A stretch of 64,000 nt of DNA, taken from assembly GCF_019285515.1 (NCBI RefSeq), contig NZ_CP079095.1:1677501-1741500 (forward strand), given 5' to 3'. Positions within the stretch are counted from its first letter, which is position 1; every line of letters starts with the position of its first letter. The DNA is from Methylococcus sp. Mc7. GTDB lineage: Bacteria; Pseudomonadota; Gammaproteobacteria; Methylococcales; Methylococcaceae. A program made the position numbers and the translations under genes. A model generated the notes under the pieces. The model ran no database searches, was not told where the DNA came from, and saw only the letters and a list, made by a program, of their open reading frames with translations. Below, in pieces: positions 22,144-31,297 of this stretch.

Positions 22144-23130
22144 TCACTGCGCCAGTTCCGCCACCACGCGGGCGAGCCCCGCCGTCACCCGGGCCAGGCT
22201 GTCGTAGTCGAGCCGGTCGGGTGTGTCGTCGGCCGTATGGTAGTGCGGGTAACGATAAAGAGCCGTGTCCGTGACCATCAGGGCGGGGTAGCCTTCGCGC
22301 CAGAAGGACCAGTGATCCGACCAGTGCACCCCGCCCCACCAGCCCGGGGCGGCGATGCCCTCCGAAGGGAAGGCCGTGTGGCGGCGGAACGAGGCGACCG
22401 CAGTCCGCACCAGGGAGCGCGAGGCGAGGTTGCCGACGAAGGCGAGGAAATCGCCGCGGTCGGGATAGAAGAGGCCATACAGCGGGTTGGGATAGCGCTG
22501 ACTGCCGGGAGCGGAAGTGTAAAAACCGAGGGTCTCCAGGGACAGCATGGCGACGATGCGCTCGCCCCGTTCGAAGGACCTGCGGGCATAAACCCGGCTG
22601 CCCATGTCGGGGCCATAGAACAGCGGCGGTTCCTCATTGACGAAGGCCACGAAACGCACGGCGCGGCGTGCCTCGGACCCGGCCAGAAGCCGCGCGATCT
22701 CGATCATCGCCGCCACGCCGGAGGCGTTGTCGTTGGCCCCGGGGGAACCGGCGACGGTGTCGTAGTGGGCACCGACCAGGACGATCTCGGGCGGCTCCCC
22801 GCTCCCCGGCAACTCCGCCTCCAGGTTGCGCACCGGCTTGCCATGCGCCACATAAAGCTGGGAGGCAACCGCATAACCCAGGCCGGCCAAGGACGCCTCG
22901 ATGTCACGGGCGGCGGACTCCAGGGCGCCGTGGCGCCACAGATGGCGCTCACCGATGTTTCCCGCCAGCGCCTTGACGTGCAGTTTGAGCCTCTCCCGCA
23001 ATGCCGTTTCCTCCGGGGTCAGGGGAGGCAGCGGCCCGCTATGGGAGCCGCCGGGCATGCCGGTCATGAAGGGAATGCCGACGCCCGCCAGTACCGCCGC
23101 CAGCAGCCCGAGCAGGGTCCGCCGTATCAT
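22144..23130 (-). CDS. M28 family zinc metallopeptidase, exported
   Basis: About 328 residues from ATG 23130. A signal-anchor or signal peptide (LLGLLAAVLAGVGIPFMTG) opens the protein. The di-zinc aminopeptidase motifs follow: VLVGAHYDTVAGSPGANDNA (His and Asp ligands), FVAFVNEEPP (catalytic Glu and ligand Glu) and, near the end, DTALYRYPHYHTADDTPD with a His ligand. The family includes aminopeptidase Y/S types and glutaminyl cyclase-like enzymes; substrate unknown. The open frame extends to 23289, but the added residues are charged and lack homology, so I prefer the Met at the signal sequence, although no good ribosome binding site precedes it. Confidence 0.82.
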   Translation of the reverse strand: MIRRTLLGLLAAVLAGVGIPFMTGMPGGSHSGPLPPLTPEETALRERLKLHVKALAGNIGERHLWRHGALESAARDIEASLAGLGYAVASQLYVAHGKPVRNLEAELPGSGEPPEIVLVGAHYDTVAGSPGANDNASGVAAMIEIARLLAGSEARRAVRFVAFVNEEPPLFYGPDMGSRVYARRSFERGERIVAMLSLETLGFYTSAPGSQRYPNPLYGLFYPDRGDFLAFVGNLASRSLVRTAVASFRRHTAFPSEGIAAPGWWGGVHWSDHWSFWREGYPALMVTDTALYRYPHYHTADDTPDRLDYDSLARVTAGLARVVAELAQ

Positions 23131-23421
23131 GAGCGCATGGGGTTTTCGGCCGGGTCGGCCCGTCAATACACCGGGTTTCTGCCGCGTATCCGATGGCGGA
23201 GTCATCGGTCTCGCCGGGCCGGCGCCGTCCTCGATAGCGGCCATCCTCATCCTGGTCGTCCTGTACGGCTTGGCCCTGGGGAGCGCCATGCTTTAAGGCG
23301 CGGCCGGCTGACGGGCGAACCGCCCGCGAGATCGTTTCTTGGATGGAACGGAGTGGCGTACCCGAGCACCCTGCCGGGTCGCTTGCCGCAATAACTCGAT
23401 GCGATTGCGCACGGGGCGGGC
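23131..23421. other. Intergenic stretch with a possible small membrane ORF
   Basis: About 290 bp between the peptidase and a cytochrome gene, both on the minus strand. On the plus strand an ORF from ATG 23129 to 23296 would encode 55 residues ending in SSIAAILILVVLYGLALGSA, a convincing single membrane span, but it has no ribosome binding site. On the minus strand the same DNA is only the charged upstream extension of the peptidase frame. I see no other structure. Confidence 0.3.
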
Positions 23422-23724
23422 TCATTGGGCCAGGTGGTAGTACCTGCGGTTCAGGTAATAGACGACATCGTCGACTTCGCTCTCTCCCCAGTCGTCCCCG
23501 GCGTGCGCGGCCCAACCCTCGACCCGCTTTCGGAGTTCGCTCAAAGTCTTTACCTTTCGCTTCTTGTTGAGGTGAACCCTCTTGGTATGACAAGCCTGAC
23601 AGTGGTTGCCATAAAGCTCATGGCCGCGTTGGTAGTTTTCCGCCAGCGCGGGTGCCGACGCCAGCGCCAGCACAGCCATGGACAAGCAGCCACCCAGCAG
23701 TCCCGTGGAATAATTGACCGACAT
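23422..23724 (-). CDS. Small periplasmic monohaem cytochrome c
   Basis: 100 residues. A signal peptide (LLGGCLSMAVLALASAPALA, cut before ENYQRG) is followed by CQACH, the covalent haem-c site, at about residue 42. The C-terminal half (DDWGESEVDDVVYYLNRRYY) is a normal terminal helix; a distal Met ligand is not obvious, so the sixth ligand may be His or absent. The start at 23724 has GAGG about 5 bp upstream; the frame is open further to 24048 but that part has low-complexity non-homologous sequence. It is divergent from glgC. A role in electron transfer is inferred. Confidence 0.8.
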   Translation of the reverse strand: MSVNYSTGLLGGCLSMAVLALASAPALAENYQRGHELYGNHCQACHTKRVHLNKKRKVKTLSELRKRVEGWAAHAGDDWGESEVDDVVYYLNRRYYHLAQ

Positions 23725-24023
23725 ATTACCTCGAAAAAGCAGCCGGATTGGCCAGAGCCCGCGGTTGTTCCCGCGCGATGATACCATCACGCCGATCGGC
23801 GGCGAACCGTACCGTGGGTAGAAACGCGCATTGCCGCGTTGACGATCTTCCAGCGCTGCATCTGACCGGGCTTCATGGTCGCCGCGGGATTGAGCTTGCC
23901 GTTCATGAAATCCGAGGAAAGGTGCTCGAACCTTTCTTTCTCGCCGTGGTGTGGGCGAATACCCTGAGGATGGAAAGCCCAACCCGCCTTGGTATTGAAA
24001 ACACGTCGACGCAGAGGCGCAAC

Positions 24024-25334
24024 ATGAGCACCCCAGGAGAATGCCCACACTTCGATTACTGCCAGCTCAAGCGGGAAGCGAACCCACGCTTCGTCAGCAC
24101 CCTGACCCGTAACACCTACGCCGTGGTGCTCGCCGGCGGGCGCGGCAGCCGCCTCAAACAGCTCACGGACTGGCGCGCCAAACCCGCGGTGCCGTTCGGC
24201 GGGAAACTCAGGATCATCGATTTTCCGCTTTCCAACTGCGTCAATTCAGGCGTCCGGCGCATCGGCGTCGTCACCCAATACAAGGCGCACAGCCTGATTC
24301 GCCATATCCAGCACGGATGGAGTTTTCTGTCCGCCAATCTGAATGAATTCATCGACGTGATCCCCGCGCAACAGCGGCTCACCGAGGATTGGTATCAAGG
24401 CACCGCCGATGCCGTCTACCAGAACTTGGACATCCTGCGTGCCAACCATCCCGATCACGTGCTGATCCTGGGCGGCGATCACGTCTACAAGATGGACTAC
24501 GGCAGGCTTTTGGCGGACCACGTGGCCAAGGCCGCGGACCTGACCGTCGCCTGCATCGAGGTGCCGCTCGCCGAGGCCAGGACGTTCGGCGTGATGAGCG
24601 TGAACGACGAGGGGCGGATCGTCGACTTTCAGGAAAAGTTCGACCAGCCCGCACCCATGCCAGGGCACCCCGAAAAAGCGCTGGCGAGCATGGGCATCTA
24701 TGTTTTCGACGCACGGTTTCTGTATCAGGAGTTGCGACGGGACGCACAAGACCCTGCGTCCAGCCACGATTTCGGTAAGGACCTGATTCCCTATCTGGTG
24801 CCGCGCGCCCGCGTTTTCGCCCATCGTTTCGCCGACAGCTGCGTGAACATGGTGGGCGATGTGCCGTACTGGCGAGATGTCGGCACCGTGGATGCCTATT
24901 GGGAAGCGAACCTGAATCTTACCCAAGTGGTTCCCGACCTCGATCTGTACGACGACGACTGGCCGATCTGGAGTGCCATTCAGCATTTTCCACCGGCCAA
25001 GTTCGTCTTCGACGACGACGGCCACCGCGGCCAAGCGTCGGATTCACTGGTTTCGGGCGGCTGTATCATCAGCGGCGCCACGGTGCGGCGTTCGCTGCTG
25101 TTCACCAAAGTGCGGGTCGAGAGTTGGAGCCACATCGAAGACTCGGTTCTTCTGCCCGAGGTGGTCGTCGGCCGCCGGGTTACGCTGAAGCGCGTCGTGG
25201 TGGACAAGTACTGCCGGATTCCGGACGGGATGACGGTGGGCGTGGACCCGATCGAGGACGGTAAACGATTTCATGTGACAGAAAAGGGCGTTACTCTGAT
25301 CACACCGGAAATGCTGGGCCAGCAGAGGCCATGA
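24024..25334 (+). CDS. glgC: Glucose-1-phosphate adenylyltransferase
   Basis: 436 residues making ADP-glucose from ATP and glucose-1-phosphate for glycogen. The N-terminal nucleotide-binding motif [19 protein letters not shown], the KPAVPFGG loop, [12 protein letters not shown] and the sugar-phosphate-binding FQEKFDQP region are intact. A C-terminal left-handed beta-helix follows ([20 protein letters not shown]). ATG 24024 is chosen because GAGG lies 6 bp upstream and the family N-terminus follows; the frame is open back to 23748 without homology. No other glycogen gene is adjacent. Confidence 0.95.
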   Translation: MSTPGECPHFDYCQLKREANPRFVSTLTRNTYAVVLAGGRGSRLKQLTDWRAKPAVPFGGKLRIIDFPLSNCVNSGVRRIGVVTQYKAHSLIRHIQHGWSFLSANLNEFIDVIPAQQRLTEDWYQGTADAVYQNLDILRANHPDHVLILGGDHVYKMDYGRLLADHVAKAADLTVACIEVPLAEARTFGVMSVNDEGRIVDFQEKFDQPAPMPGHPEKALASMGIYVFDARFLYQELRRDAQDPASSHDFGKDLIPYLVPRARVFAHRFADSCVNMVGDVPYWRDVGTVDAYWEANLNLTQVVPDLDLYDDDWPIWSAIQHFPPAKFVFDDDGHRGQASDSLVSGGCIISGATVRRSLLFTKVRVESWSHIEDSVLLPEVVVGRRVTLKRVVVDKYCRIPDGMTVGVDPIEDGKRFHVTEKGVTLITPEMLGQQRP

Positions 25335-25736
25335 ATTTGAGGAATGCGCGTGGGTCTTGACACTGCGCATTGATGGCCACGCTGCCGGCGGCTCCGCCGT
25401 GCACAAACCCGTCGGGAGAGATCGCCCGGTCCCCAAGGCCCGCGAATTGTGCCCTGGAACCGGGCGTTCGCGGGGATCGACAGCCATTCAGGGCGGTCGA
25501 TCCGACCCCGCTCACCTCTCCTCGTCCGGTCCTTCGGGCCACCTTTGTTTTCGGGCAGCCCTGCCCGAAACCCTTCGGGCGAGCTTCGCTCGACCAAAAC
25601 CGCTCGCGGTGTTTTCCCGGAGGGCTCGCCCCCAACGATGAGGCGAACAAATCGGCTTTTCAGCCACTGCGCCCATCCATTGACGGTTTTCTGGGCAGAC
25701 CGAGGCCCAAACTTCGGACGCGTTGAGGATCTGCCA
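25335..25736. other. 402-bp intergenic region with palindromes, no gene recognised
   Basis: Between glgC and the GAP-family gene. All frames give only low-complexity, Arg- and Pro-rich peptides. Short inverted repeats are frequent: GGCGG-CTCC-CCGCC-like at about 25385-25398, CGGGCA-GCCC-TGCCCG at about 25552-25567 and CGAG-CTTCG-CTCG near 25580-25592. The words ACCCTTCGGGCG and AAATCGGCTTT recur in the bioD-cysD gap at 35456-35490, so this may be a family of intergenic stem-loops or the scar of a lost gene. Confidence 0.4.
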
Positions 25737-26414
25737 GTGACGACTTCGCTATGGATTACGATCGTGAGCATCGCCGCCTTGGACAGCATCAACCCCACGG
25801 CGACCACCGTTCATCTTTACTTGCTTAGCACAGCGCAGCCCCTCGCCCGCGCGACCGCGTTCGTTTTCGGGATTTTCGCCGCCAATTACTTGGGCGGCTT
25901 GCTGGGCGTGTCGGGGGGCGGTGCGCTCGTGCGCGGGATCGCCGCCGACGGGTATTCCGACCTCATTGACACCGGGGTGCGGGTGGTCCTGGGCGTAGCA
26001 TTGCTGATCGCGGGCTATCACCTATACCGGGGTGCGCAGGAGCGACGTGCAGTGAAACGGCCGAAATCGCTCAGACCTTTGCACGCGTTCATACTCGGGA
26101 TAACCATCACCTGCGCCGAGCTGCCCATGGCCTTGCCCTATCTCACGGCCATGGCGATCCTCGCCGGGGCGGGTCTCGGTTTGGCCGAAACGGCTAGCAT
26201 CCTGCTGGTATACAACTTGGTGCTGGTGTCGCCTTTGCTCGTTTTGCTGGGTGGGTTTCTAATTCTTAGGCGGAGCAGGTCCTTTTGGCTCGAACGCATC
26301 GGCCGAGCGGTGTCTTTCTGGTTTCCGCGGCTGCTGCCCGTTTTCCTGGGGCTTTTGGGCGGTATCCTGGTCATAGAAGGCTTGGTTGGCCGGCTCATCC
26401 GGCCGTTTTTTTGA
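25737..26414 (+). CDS. GAP-family (LysE-like) inner-membrane protein
   Basis: 225 residues from a GTG at 25737 with GAGGA 7 bp upstream. About six membrane helices: near 4-25, 35-58, 75-92, 112-135, 145-168 and 195-220. The opening SIAALDSINPTATTVHLYLL and a second Pro-containing half (GITITCAELPMALPYLTAMA) give the two-repeat layout of GAP/LysE/TerC-like transporters. Substrate unknown. The gene ends inside or just before the next gene, an amidinotransferase, on the same strand, so the pair is probably co-transcribed; export of the amidinotransferase product is a possible role, purely from context. Confidence 0.68.
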   Translation: MTTSLWITIVSIAALDSINPTATTVHLYLLSTAQPLARATAFVFGIFAANYLGGLLGVSGGGALVRGIAADGYSDLIDTGVRVVLGVALLIAGYHLYRGAQERRAVKRPKSLRPLHAFILGITITCAELPMALPYLTAMAILAGAGLGLAETASILLVYNLVLVSPLLVLLGGFLILRRSRSFWLERIGRAVSFWFPRLLPVFLGLLGGILVIEGLVGRLIRPFF

Positions 26415-27561
26415 TCAGCATTTGAGTCTTTTGAGAAAGGATGTGGATACCTTGCGGCAACAAGCAACCCCGGCCGGCACCTGTCCGGTCAATTCCTGGA
26501 ACGAGTGGGATCCACTCGAGGAAGTCATCGTAGGCCGGCTCGAAGGGGCGACGATCCCGCCCGCCCATTTCACTCTGACCACGCGCATTCCCAAGCCTTT
26601 CGCCTGGTTGCTCAAGGCGGTTGCCCAGGGTTGGCACTACCCGAAGATCTTGGTCAAGGCGGCGCAAAAGCAACTCGACGGATTCATCCGCCTCCTGGAG
26701 GCCGAAGGTGTCAAAGTTCGCAGACCCGAGGCGACCGATTTCTCCAGGTGCTTCGCTACACCGCGTTGGTCATCGCGTGGCTTTTGCGGCGCCTGTCCGC
26801 GTGACGGTTTTTTGGTGATCGGCGATGAAATCATCGAGACGCCCATGTCCTGGCGCTGTCGCTATTTCGAGGGTTTCCCCTATCGCGCCTTGTTCAAGGA
26901 GTACTTCCGACACGGCGCGAAATGGACGGCAGCGCCGAAGCCGCAATTGCTCGATGCCCTTTACGAGTCCGACTACGAGGTGCCCAAACCCGGTGAGCCG
27001 ATCCGCTATCAGATCAACGACTTCGAGCCGGTGTTCGACGCCGCCGATTTCCTGCGTTGCGGCCGGGATATCTTTTATCAGCTCAGCAACGTGACCAATC
27101 GCTTCGGGGTCGATTGGCTGAAGCGACATCTGGGGGACCGTTTCCGCTTCCATGAAATCGAAAGCCTCTGCCCCGACCCCATGCACATCGACTCGACCTT
27201 CATGTTTCTGGCGCCGGGCAAGATGCTGGTCAACCCGGAATGGATCGATGTGGAGCGGCTGCCGAAGATATTGAAGTCATGGGATATCATCATCGCCCCG
27301 GCCCCCGACCCATACGCGGAATCGGAAATGATGGCCAAGTTCTTCTCGATGTGCAGCAAATGGATCAGCCTGAACGTGTTGATGCTGGACGAGAGGCGGG
27401 TCATCGTGGAAAAGACCCAGACCTCGTTGATCAAAGTGCTTGAGGAGCACGGCCTTGAGCCCATTCCCTGCGCCTTCGCGAGCTACCTACCCTTCGGGGG
27501 GGCTTTCCATTGCGCCACCCTGGACATACGCCGGCGCGGCGAGCTGCGTTCGTATTTCTAG
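26386..27561 (+). CDS. Amidinotransferase (glycine amidinotransferase-like)
   Basis: Up to 391 residues; start uncertain among TTG 26386, TTG 26431 and GTG 26443, none with a well-spaced ribosome binding site. The family layout is clear from CPVNSWNEWDPLEEVIVGRL. The arginine:glycine amidinotransferase active site is present: an Asp in NDFEPVFDAADFLR, His in CPDPMHIDSTF and the catalytic Cys in FGGAFHCATLDIRR near the C-terminus. Such enzymes transfer an amidino group from arginine to an amine such as glycine; bacterial members also act in secondary metabolism. The acceptor cannot be told from sequence. It is probably coupled to the preceding GAP-family membrane protein gene and convergent with ftsH. 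Confidence 0.82.
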   Translation: MAGSSGRFFDQHLSLLRKDVDTLRQQATPAGTCPVNSWNEWDPLEEVIVGRLEGATIPPAHFTLTTRIPKPFAWLLKAVAQGWHYPKILVKAAQKQLDGFIRLLEAEGVKVRRPEATDFSRCFATPRWSSRGFCGACPRDGFLVIGDEIIETPMSWRCRYFEGFPYRALFKEYFRHGAKWTAAPKPQLLDALYESDYEVPKPGEPIRYQINDFEPVFDAADFLRCGRDIFYQLSNVTNRFGVDWLKRHLGDRFRFHEIESLCPDPMHIDSTFMFLAPGKMLVNPEWIDVERLPKILKSWDIIIAPAPDPYAESEMMAKFFSMCSKWISLNVLMLDERRVIVEKTQTSLIKVLEEHGLEPIPCAFASYLPFGGAFHCATLDIRRRGELRSYF

Positions 27562-27622
27562 CCCGGACAATTCGGATGTCGGAACCCGAAAAGACGGTCC
27601 CGACGCGCTGAAGCCCCGATCC

Positions 27623-29452
27623 TCAGGCCAGGGGGGATAATCTGAATGCAACCAGGTCGTCCTCGACCAGCGTTTCCTTTTCGAGCAGCAGCTTGGCGCC
27701 CCGTTCGAGACTATCCCTCCTTTGCTCCAGTGTCGAAGTCGCGGCATCGAAGGCCCGGGTCACGATCTCCCGCACCGCGCAGTCGATCTCCCGTGCGGTT
27801 TCCTCGCTGAATTCCCGCCGCATTTCCGGGGCCATGGGAACACCGAGGAAGGCCGGACGTTCTGCCTCATAGGCGACGTGTCCCAGCTTCTCGTACATAC
27901 CGTAGCGCATCACCATGCTGCGGGCGATGTCGGTGACCTTGGCGAGATCGTCGGCGGCGCCGGTGGACAGATGTCCGAACACGATCCGTTCCGCGGCCCG
28001 CCCGCCCAACAATACCGCCATCTTGTTTTCCAGCTCTTCCCGGGTCATGAGGAAACGGTCCTCGGTGGGCCGCTGGATGGTATAGCCCAGGGCGCCGATC
28101 CCGCGCGGGATGATGGAAATCTTGTGGACGGGATCCACGCCGGGCAGGGACAGGGCGACCAAGGCATGTCCCATCTCGTGGTAGGCGACGATCTTGCGCT
28201 CCAAGGGGTTCAACAAACGGTTCTTCTTCTCCAGGCCGGCCACGATCCGCTCCACTGCCCGGGTGAAATCATCCAGGGCCACGGCGTTCGCCGCCCGTCG
28301 CGTGGCCAGCACGGCGGCCTCATTCACCAGAGTGGCGAGATCCGCCCCGGAAAAGCCCGGCGTCAGGGCGGCGATCTTTTCCGGATCCACATCCTCGGCG
28401 AGCCGCACCTTTTTCAAGTGCACATGCAGGATCTGCACCCGGCCGGTTTTGTCGGGTCTATCCACCAAAACCTGGCGGTCGAAACGGCCCGCGCGCAACA
28501 GGGCGGGATCGAGAATCTCGGGACGGTTGGTGGCGGCGAGCAGGATCAGGCCCGCACTGGGGTCGAATCCGTCCATCTCCGAAAGCAGTTGATTGAGGGT
28601 CTGTTCCCGCTCATCATGCCCGCCCATCCCCGGAAAAGCGCCGCGCGCCCGGCCGAGCGCGTCCAACTCGTCGATGAAAATGATGGCGGGTGCCTGTTGC
28701 CGGGCCTGCTCGAATAGATCCCGCACCCGGGCGGCGCCGACGCCGACGAACATCTCGACGAATTCCGAGCCGTTGATGGAAAAGAAGGGAACCCCCGCCT
28801 CCCCCGCGACGGCACGCGCCAAGAGGGTCTTGCCCGTGCCGGGCGGCCCCACCAGCAACACGCCCTTGGGTACATGGGCGCCCAGGCGGCCGTAGTCCTT
28901 GGGCTGTTTCAGGAACAAAACGACCTCCCGCAACTCCTCCTTGGCCTCGTCCACTCCCGCCACGTCGTTGAAGCTCACCTTCGTGTCGGTCTCCATATAG
29001 ACCTTGGCTTTGCTCTTGCCGATGGAGAGGAAGCCTCCAGCTCCGCCCATGCGCTCGGCGAACCGGCGCATCACGAACATCCAGATGGAAAAAAACACCA
29101 GCGCGGGAATGATCCAGGAAAGCAGATCGCGCAGCCAGGTGCTTTCCACCACCGCGCCGTACTTCACATCGTATTGCTCCAATTCCCTTGCGAGATCGGG
29201 CTCGACCTGAACCGCGACGAACTGTTTCTGACCGGCGGGCCTGGGCTGTTTGAAAGTGCCCCGGACGGTGTTGCTGAAAATCTGAACCTCCTCGATCTCG
29301 CCGTTTTTCAGCGCCTGCTGGAACTCGCTGTAGGTGATGTGCTCCACCTCTTGCCTGGCGACCCAAAGCTCGTGCAGATACATGACCGCCATCAAGGCGA
29401 GCATGAAATACCAGAGACCTGAATCCGTGCTCCCACCCTCTAAATAATTCAT
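27623..29452 (-). CDS. ftsH: FtsH-type membrane AAA protease (probable paralogue)
   Basis: 609 residues. TM1 at about 12-30, a periplasmic domain of about 75 residues, TM2 near 112-132, then the AAA module with Walker A GPPGTGKT, Walker [12 protein letters not shown] and SRH region [20 protein letters not shown]. The C-terminal M41 protease has HEMGH, whereas HEAGH is usual; the zinc His and catalytic Glu are kept. It degrades membrane and some soluble proteins. The N-terminus ([16 protein letters not shown]) and size suggest a second FtsH rather than the housekeeping copy. An IS1380-like element ends about 26 bp upstream of the start, so native promoter DNA may be lost. Confidence 0.93.
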   Translation of the reverse strand: MNYLEGGSTDSGLWYFMLALMAVMYLHELWVARQEVEHITYSEFQQALKNGEIEEVQIFSNTVRGTFKQPRPAGQKQFVAVQVEPDLARELEQYDVKYGAVVESTWLRDLLSWIIPALVFFSIWMFVMRRFAERMGGAGGFLSIGKSKAKVYMETDTKVSFNDVAGVDEAKEELREVVLFLKQPKDYGRLGAHVPKGVLLVGPPGTGKTLLARAVAGEAGVPFFSINGSEFVEMFVGVGAARVRDLFEQARQQAPAIIFIDELDALGRARGAFPGMGGHDEREQTLNQLLSEMDGFDPSAGLILLAATNRPEILDPALLRAGRFDRQVLVDRPDKTGRVQILHVHLKKVRLAEDVDPEKIAALTPGFSGADLATLVNEAAVLATRRAANAVALDDFTRAVERIVAGLEKKNRLLNPLERKIVAYHEMGHALVALSLPGVDPVHKISIIPRGIGALGYTIQRPTEDRFLMTREELENKMAVLLGGRAAERIVFGHLSTGAADDLAKVTDIARSMVMRYGMYEKLGHVAYEAERPAFLGVPMAPEMRREFSEETAREIDCAVREIVTRAFDAATSTLEQRRDSLERGAKLLLEKETLVEDDLVAFRLSPLA

Positions 29453-29477
29453 AACATATTGAATCCATTGTATAATT

Positions 29478-30952
29478 AGCCCATTTTCGATGTCACCCAT
29501 TTGATCATGCCGCGCTTTGAAGTCAAGCAATCCAGCAAGCTGCAACTGACCTCGTATTCCGGCCTGGCGCTGATTGGCCAGTGCTGCCAGGCGGCGCAGG
29601 TGGAGGCGGTCATTGACCCGAAGATCCCGGTGTCGCAAGGCATGCGTACCTCGGACATCGTCAAGAGCGTGGTCGGGCTGTTGAGTCTGGGCAAGAGCGA
29701 CTTCGAAGCCATCGAGCCATTCCGGAATGATCGCTTCTTCAAGGAGTCGCTGGGGCTGACGAAGGTGCCCGGAGCCGTGTGGCTGCGCCAGCGTCTGAAT
29801 GCCAAGGCGGAAGCCATCCGCGATCTGGCCGATGAGCTTTCCCTGAGGCTGCTGGAGCGAACCGAGGCGCCGATCACGCCGCACAAGGGCTATGTCTGCT
29901 GCGACATCGATACCTTCGCCATGGACAATAGTGGCACGAAGAAGGAAGCGGTGTCGCGCACCTATCAGGGCTTCGACGGTTACACGCCGATTGCCGCCTA
30001 TCTCGGCAACGAAGGCTGGAACACCGGGCTGGAACTGAGGCCAGGGTCCCGCCACTCGGCGTTCGAGACGCACTACTTCTACGAGCGGCTGTTTCCGCGC
30101 ATCGAACGCCTGGTCAAACCGGATCAGCCCGTGCTGCTGCGCGAGGACAGCGGTTTCGACGGCGCACAGCTTCTGTTCGCCAAGGCCGCGGAGCGAGACC
30201 GGCAAGCCGCGCTGGGGCGAAGCCTCGACTTCATCTGCAAGTGGAACCCCCGCAAGCAGGACAAGGGGGACTGGGTCAAGCGCGCCGAGGAGGCGGGCGC
30301 CTTTGCCGAGGCTCGTCCAGGCAAGCGGGTTGCGTTGCTGTCGTTGGAAGTGGAACGCGCCTGGCACAAGGAGAAGCGCTCCTTCCGCCTGGTCGCCCAG
30401 GTGACCGAGCGCACCATCGACAAGAAGGGCCAACACCTGCTGGCCCCGGAGGTCGAACTGGAAGGCTGGTGGACGACGCTCTCCTGTTCCGCCGAGGAAG
30501 TGATCGAACTCTACCAGCACCACGGCATGCATGAGCAGTTCCACTCCGAGTTCAAGACCGACCTTGATCTGGAGCGGCTGCCCTCGGGCAAGTTCGACAC
30601 CAACGACGTGATCCTGCATCTGGCGGCCTTCGCCTACAACTGCCTGCGTCTCTTGGGACAGATCGGCCTGACCGGCGAGATTGCGCCGATCCGTCATCCG
30701 GCCAAGCGCCGCCGCATCCGGACCGTGCTACAGGAGATCATGTACCGGGCGGCGAAGTTCGTCGCCCATGCCCGCCGGCTGATCCTCGATTTCGGCCGTG
30801 GCGTGGCGGCAAACGTAGCCGTGTTCGTGATGCTTCAGAATCGGCTGTGGGCGGCGGCGTCCGGATGACGGGAAATGCCTGCCGCACGCCTCGAATCCCT
30901 GATTCCGGAACCCCGGAAGGGACAGTCTCGCGCATGGAGCGGAAAATGAGCT
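29478..30952 (+). mobile_element. IS1380-like insertion sequence
   Basis: About 1475 bp holding one complete transposase gene. Candidate imperfect terminal inverted repeats are AGCCCATTTTC (29478-29488) and GAAAATGAGCT (30942-30952), 10 of 11 positions complementary. I could not find a convincing target-site duplication next to them, so boundaries may be off by a few bases or the flanks may have been rearranged. It lies between ftsH and an AI-2E-type permease gene. Confidence 0.75.
29507..30868 (+). CDS. IS1380 family transposase
   Basis: 453 residues, full length for the family and uninterrupted, so possibly active. It opens with the DNA-binding region ([15 protein letters not shown] and [18 protein letters not shown]). 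DDE-type catalytic positions are likely the Asp in [12 protein letters not shown], the Asp in [10 protein letters not shown] and the Glu in [23 protein letters not shown] 29507 is preferred; the frame opens with TTG 29501. A TATAAT hexamer at 29471-29476, just outside the proposed left end, could act as its -10 element. Confidence 0.9.
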   Translation: MPRFEVKQSSKLQLTSYSGLALIGQCCQAAQVEAVIDPKIPVSQGMRTSDIVKSVVGLLSLGKSDFEAIEPFRNDRFFKESLGLTKVPGAVWLRQRLNAKAEAIRDLADELSLRLLERTEAPITPHKGYVCCDIDTFAMDNSGTKKEAVSRTYQGFDGYTPIAAYLGNEGWNTGLELRPGSRHSAFETHYFYERLFPRIERLVKPDQPVLLREDSGFDGAQLLFAKAAERDRQAALGRSLDFICKWNPRKQDKGDWVKRAEEAGAFAEARPGKRVALLSLEVERAWHKEKRSFRLVAQVTERTIDKKGQHLLAPEVELEGWWTTLSCSAEEVIELYQHHGMHEQFHSEFKTDLDLERLPSGKFDTNDVILHLAAFAYNCLRLLGQIGLTGEIAPIRHPAKRRRIRTVLQEIMYRAAKFVAHARRLILDFGRGVAANVAVFVMLQNRLWAAASG

Positions 30953-31297
30953 GACGATAAGCGCACGCCAAGCAGATTGGCCCCGAAACCCCGGTCGAAC
31001 GTTCCCCGGATCGCCGGTAGCGAGGGCAAATCCCAAGGGAGAGCGCTCGAAATTCATGCGTTCAGGCTCGATGGGAAGGTGTAAGCCGAGGGGAACACGG
31101 ATTCAGGAGAGATTGAACTGTGTTTGCTTGTTCATGAACGAATCCAGTGAATTTCGAGCCGCCTTCCGGCGGCCCTCGTGATCGTCAGGGGACAACGATA
31201 AATGATTTATCTCCTCGCCAGGCCCAAACGCGATTTGGGCCGGGTTGCTATTTTCCACCGCTTGGACGGCTGAAAATGGCGGGGCCCCATGGATTTT
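30953..31297. other. 345-bp gap between IS element and AI-2E permease gene
   Basis: No gene supported in any frame. Two hairpins are visible: GCCGCC-TTCC-GGCGGC at about 31158-31173 and GGCCCAAA-CGCGA-TTTGGGCC at about 31219-31240. The second is a plausible bidirectional terminator for the permease gene, though it lacks a clear T run. Confidence 0.4.

Noticed and set aside
24024-24050. Minus-strand frame 23725-24048 as part of the cytochrome gene
   Set aside because: Residues before the signal peptide do not resemble a protein domain, and GAGG precedes the internal ATG at 23724.
29453-30697. N-terminal extension of ftsH giving a 1024-residue protein
   Set aside because: The extension is antisense to the IS1380 transposase and has no homology; FtsH starts normally at 29452.
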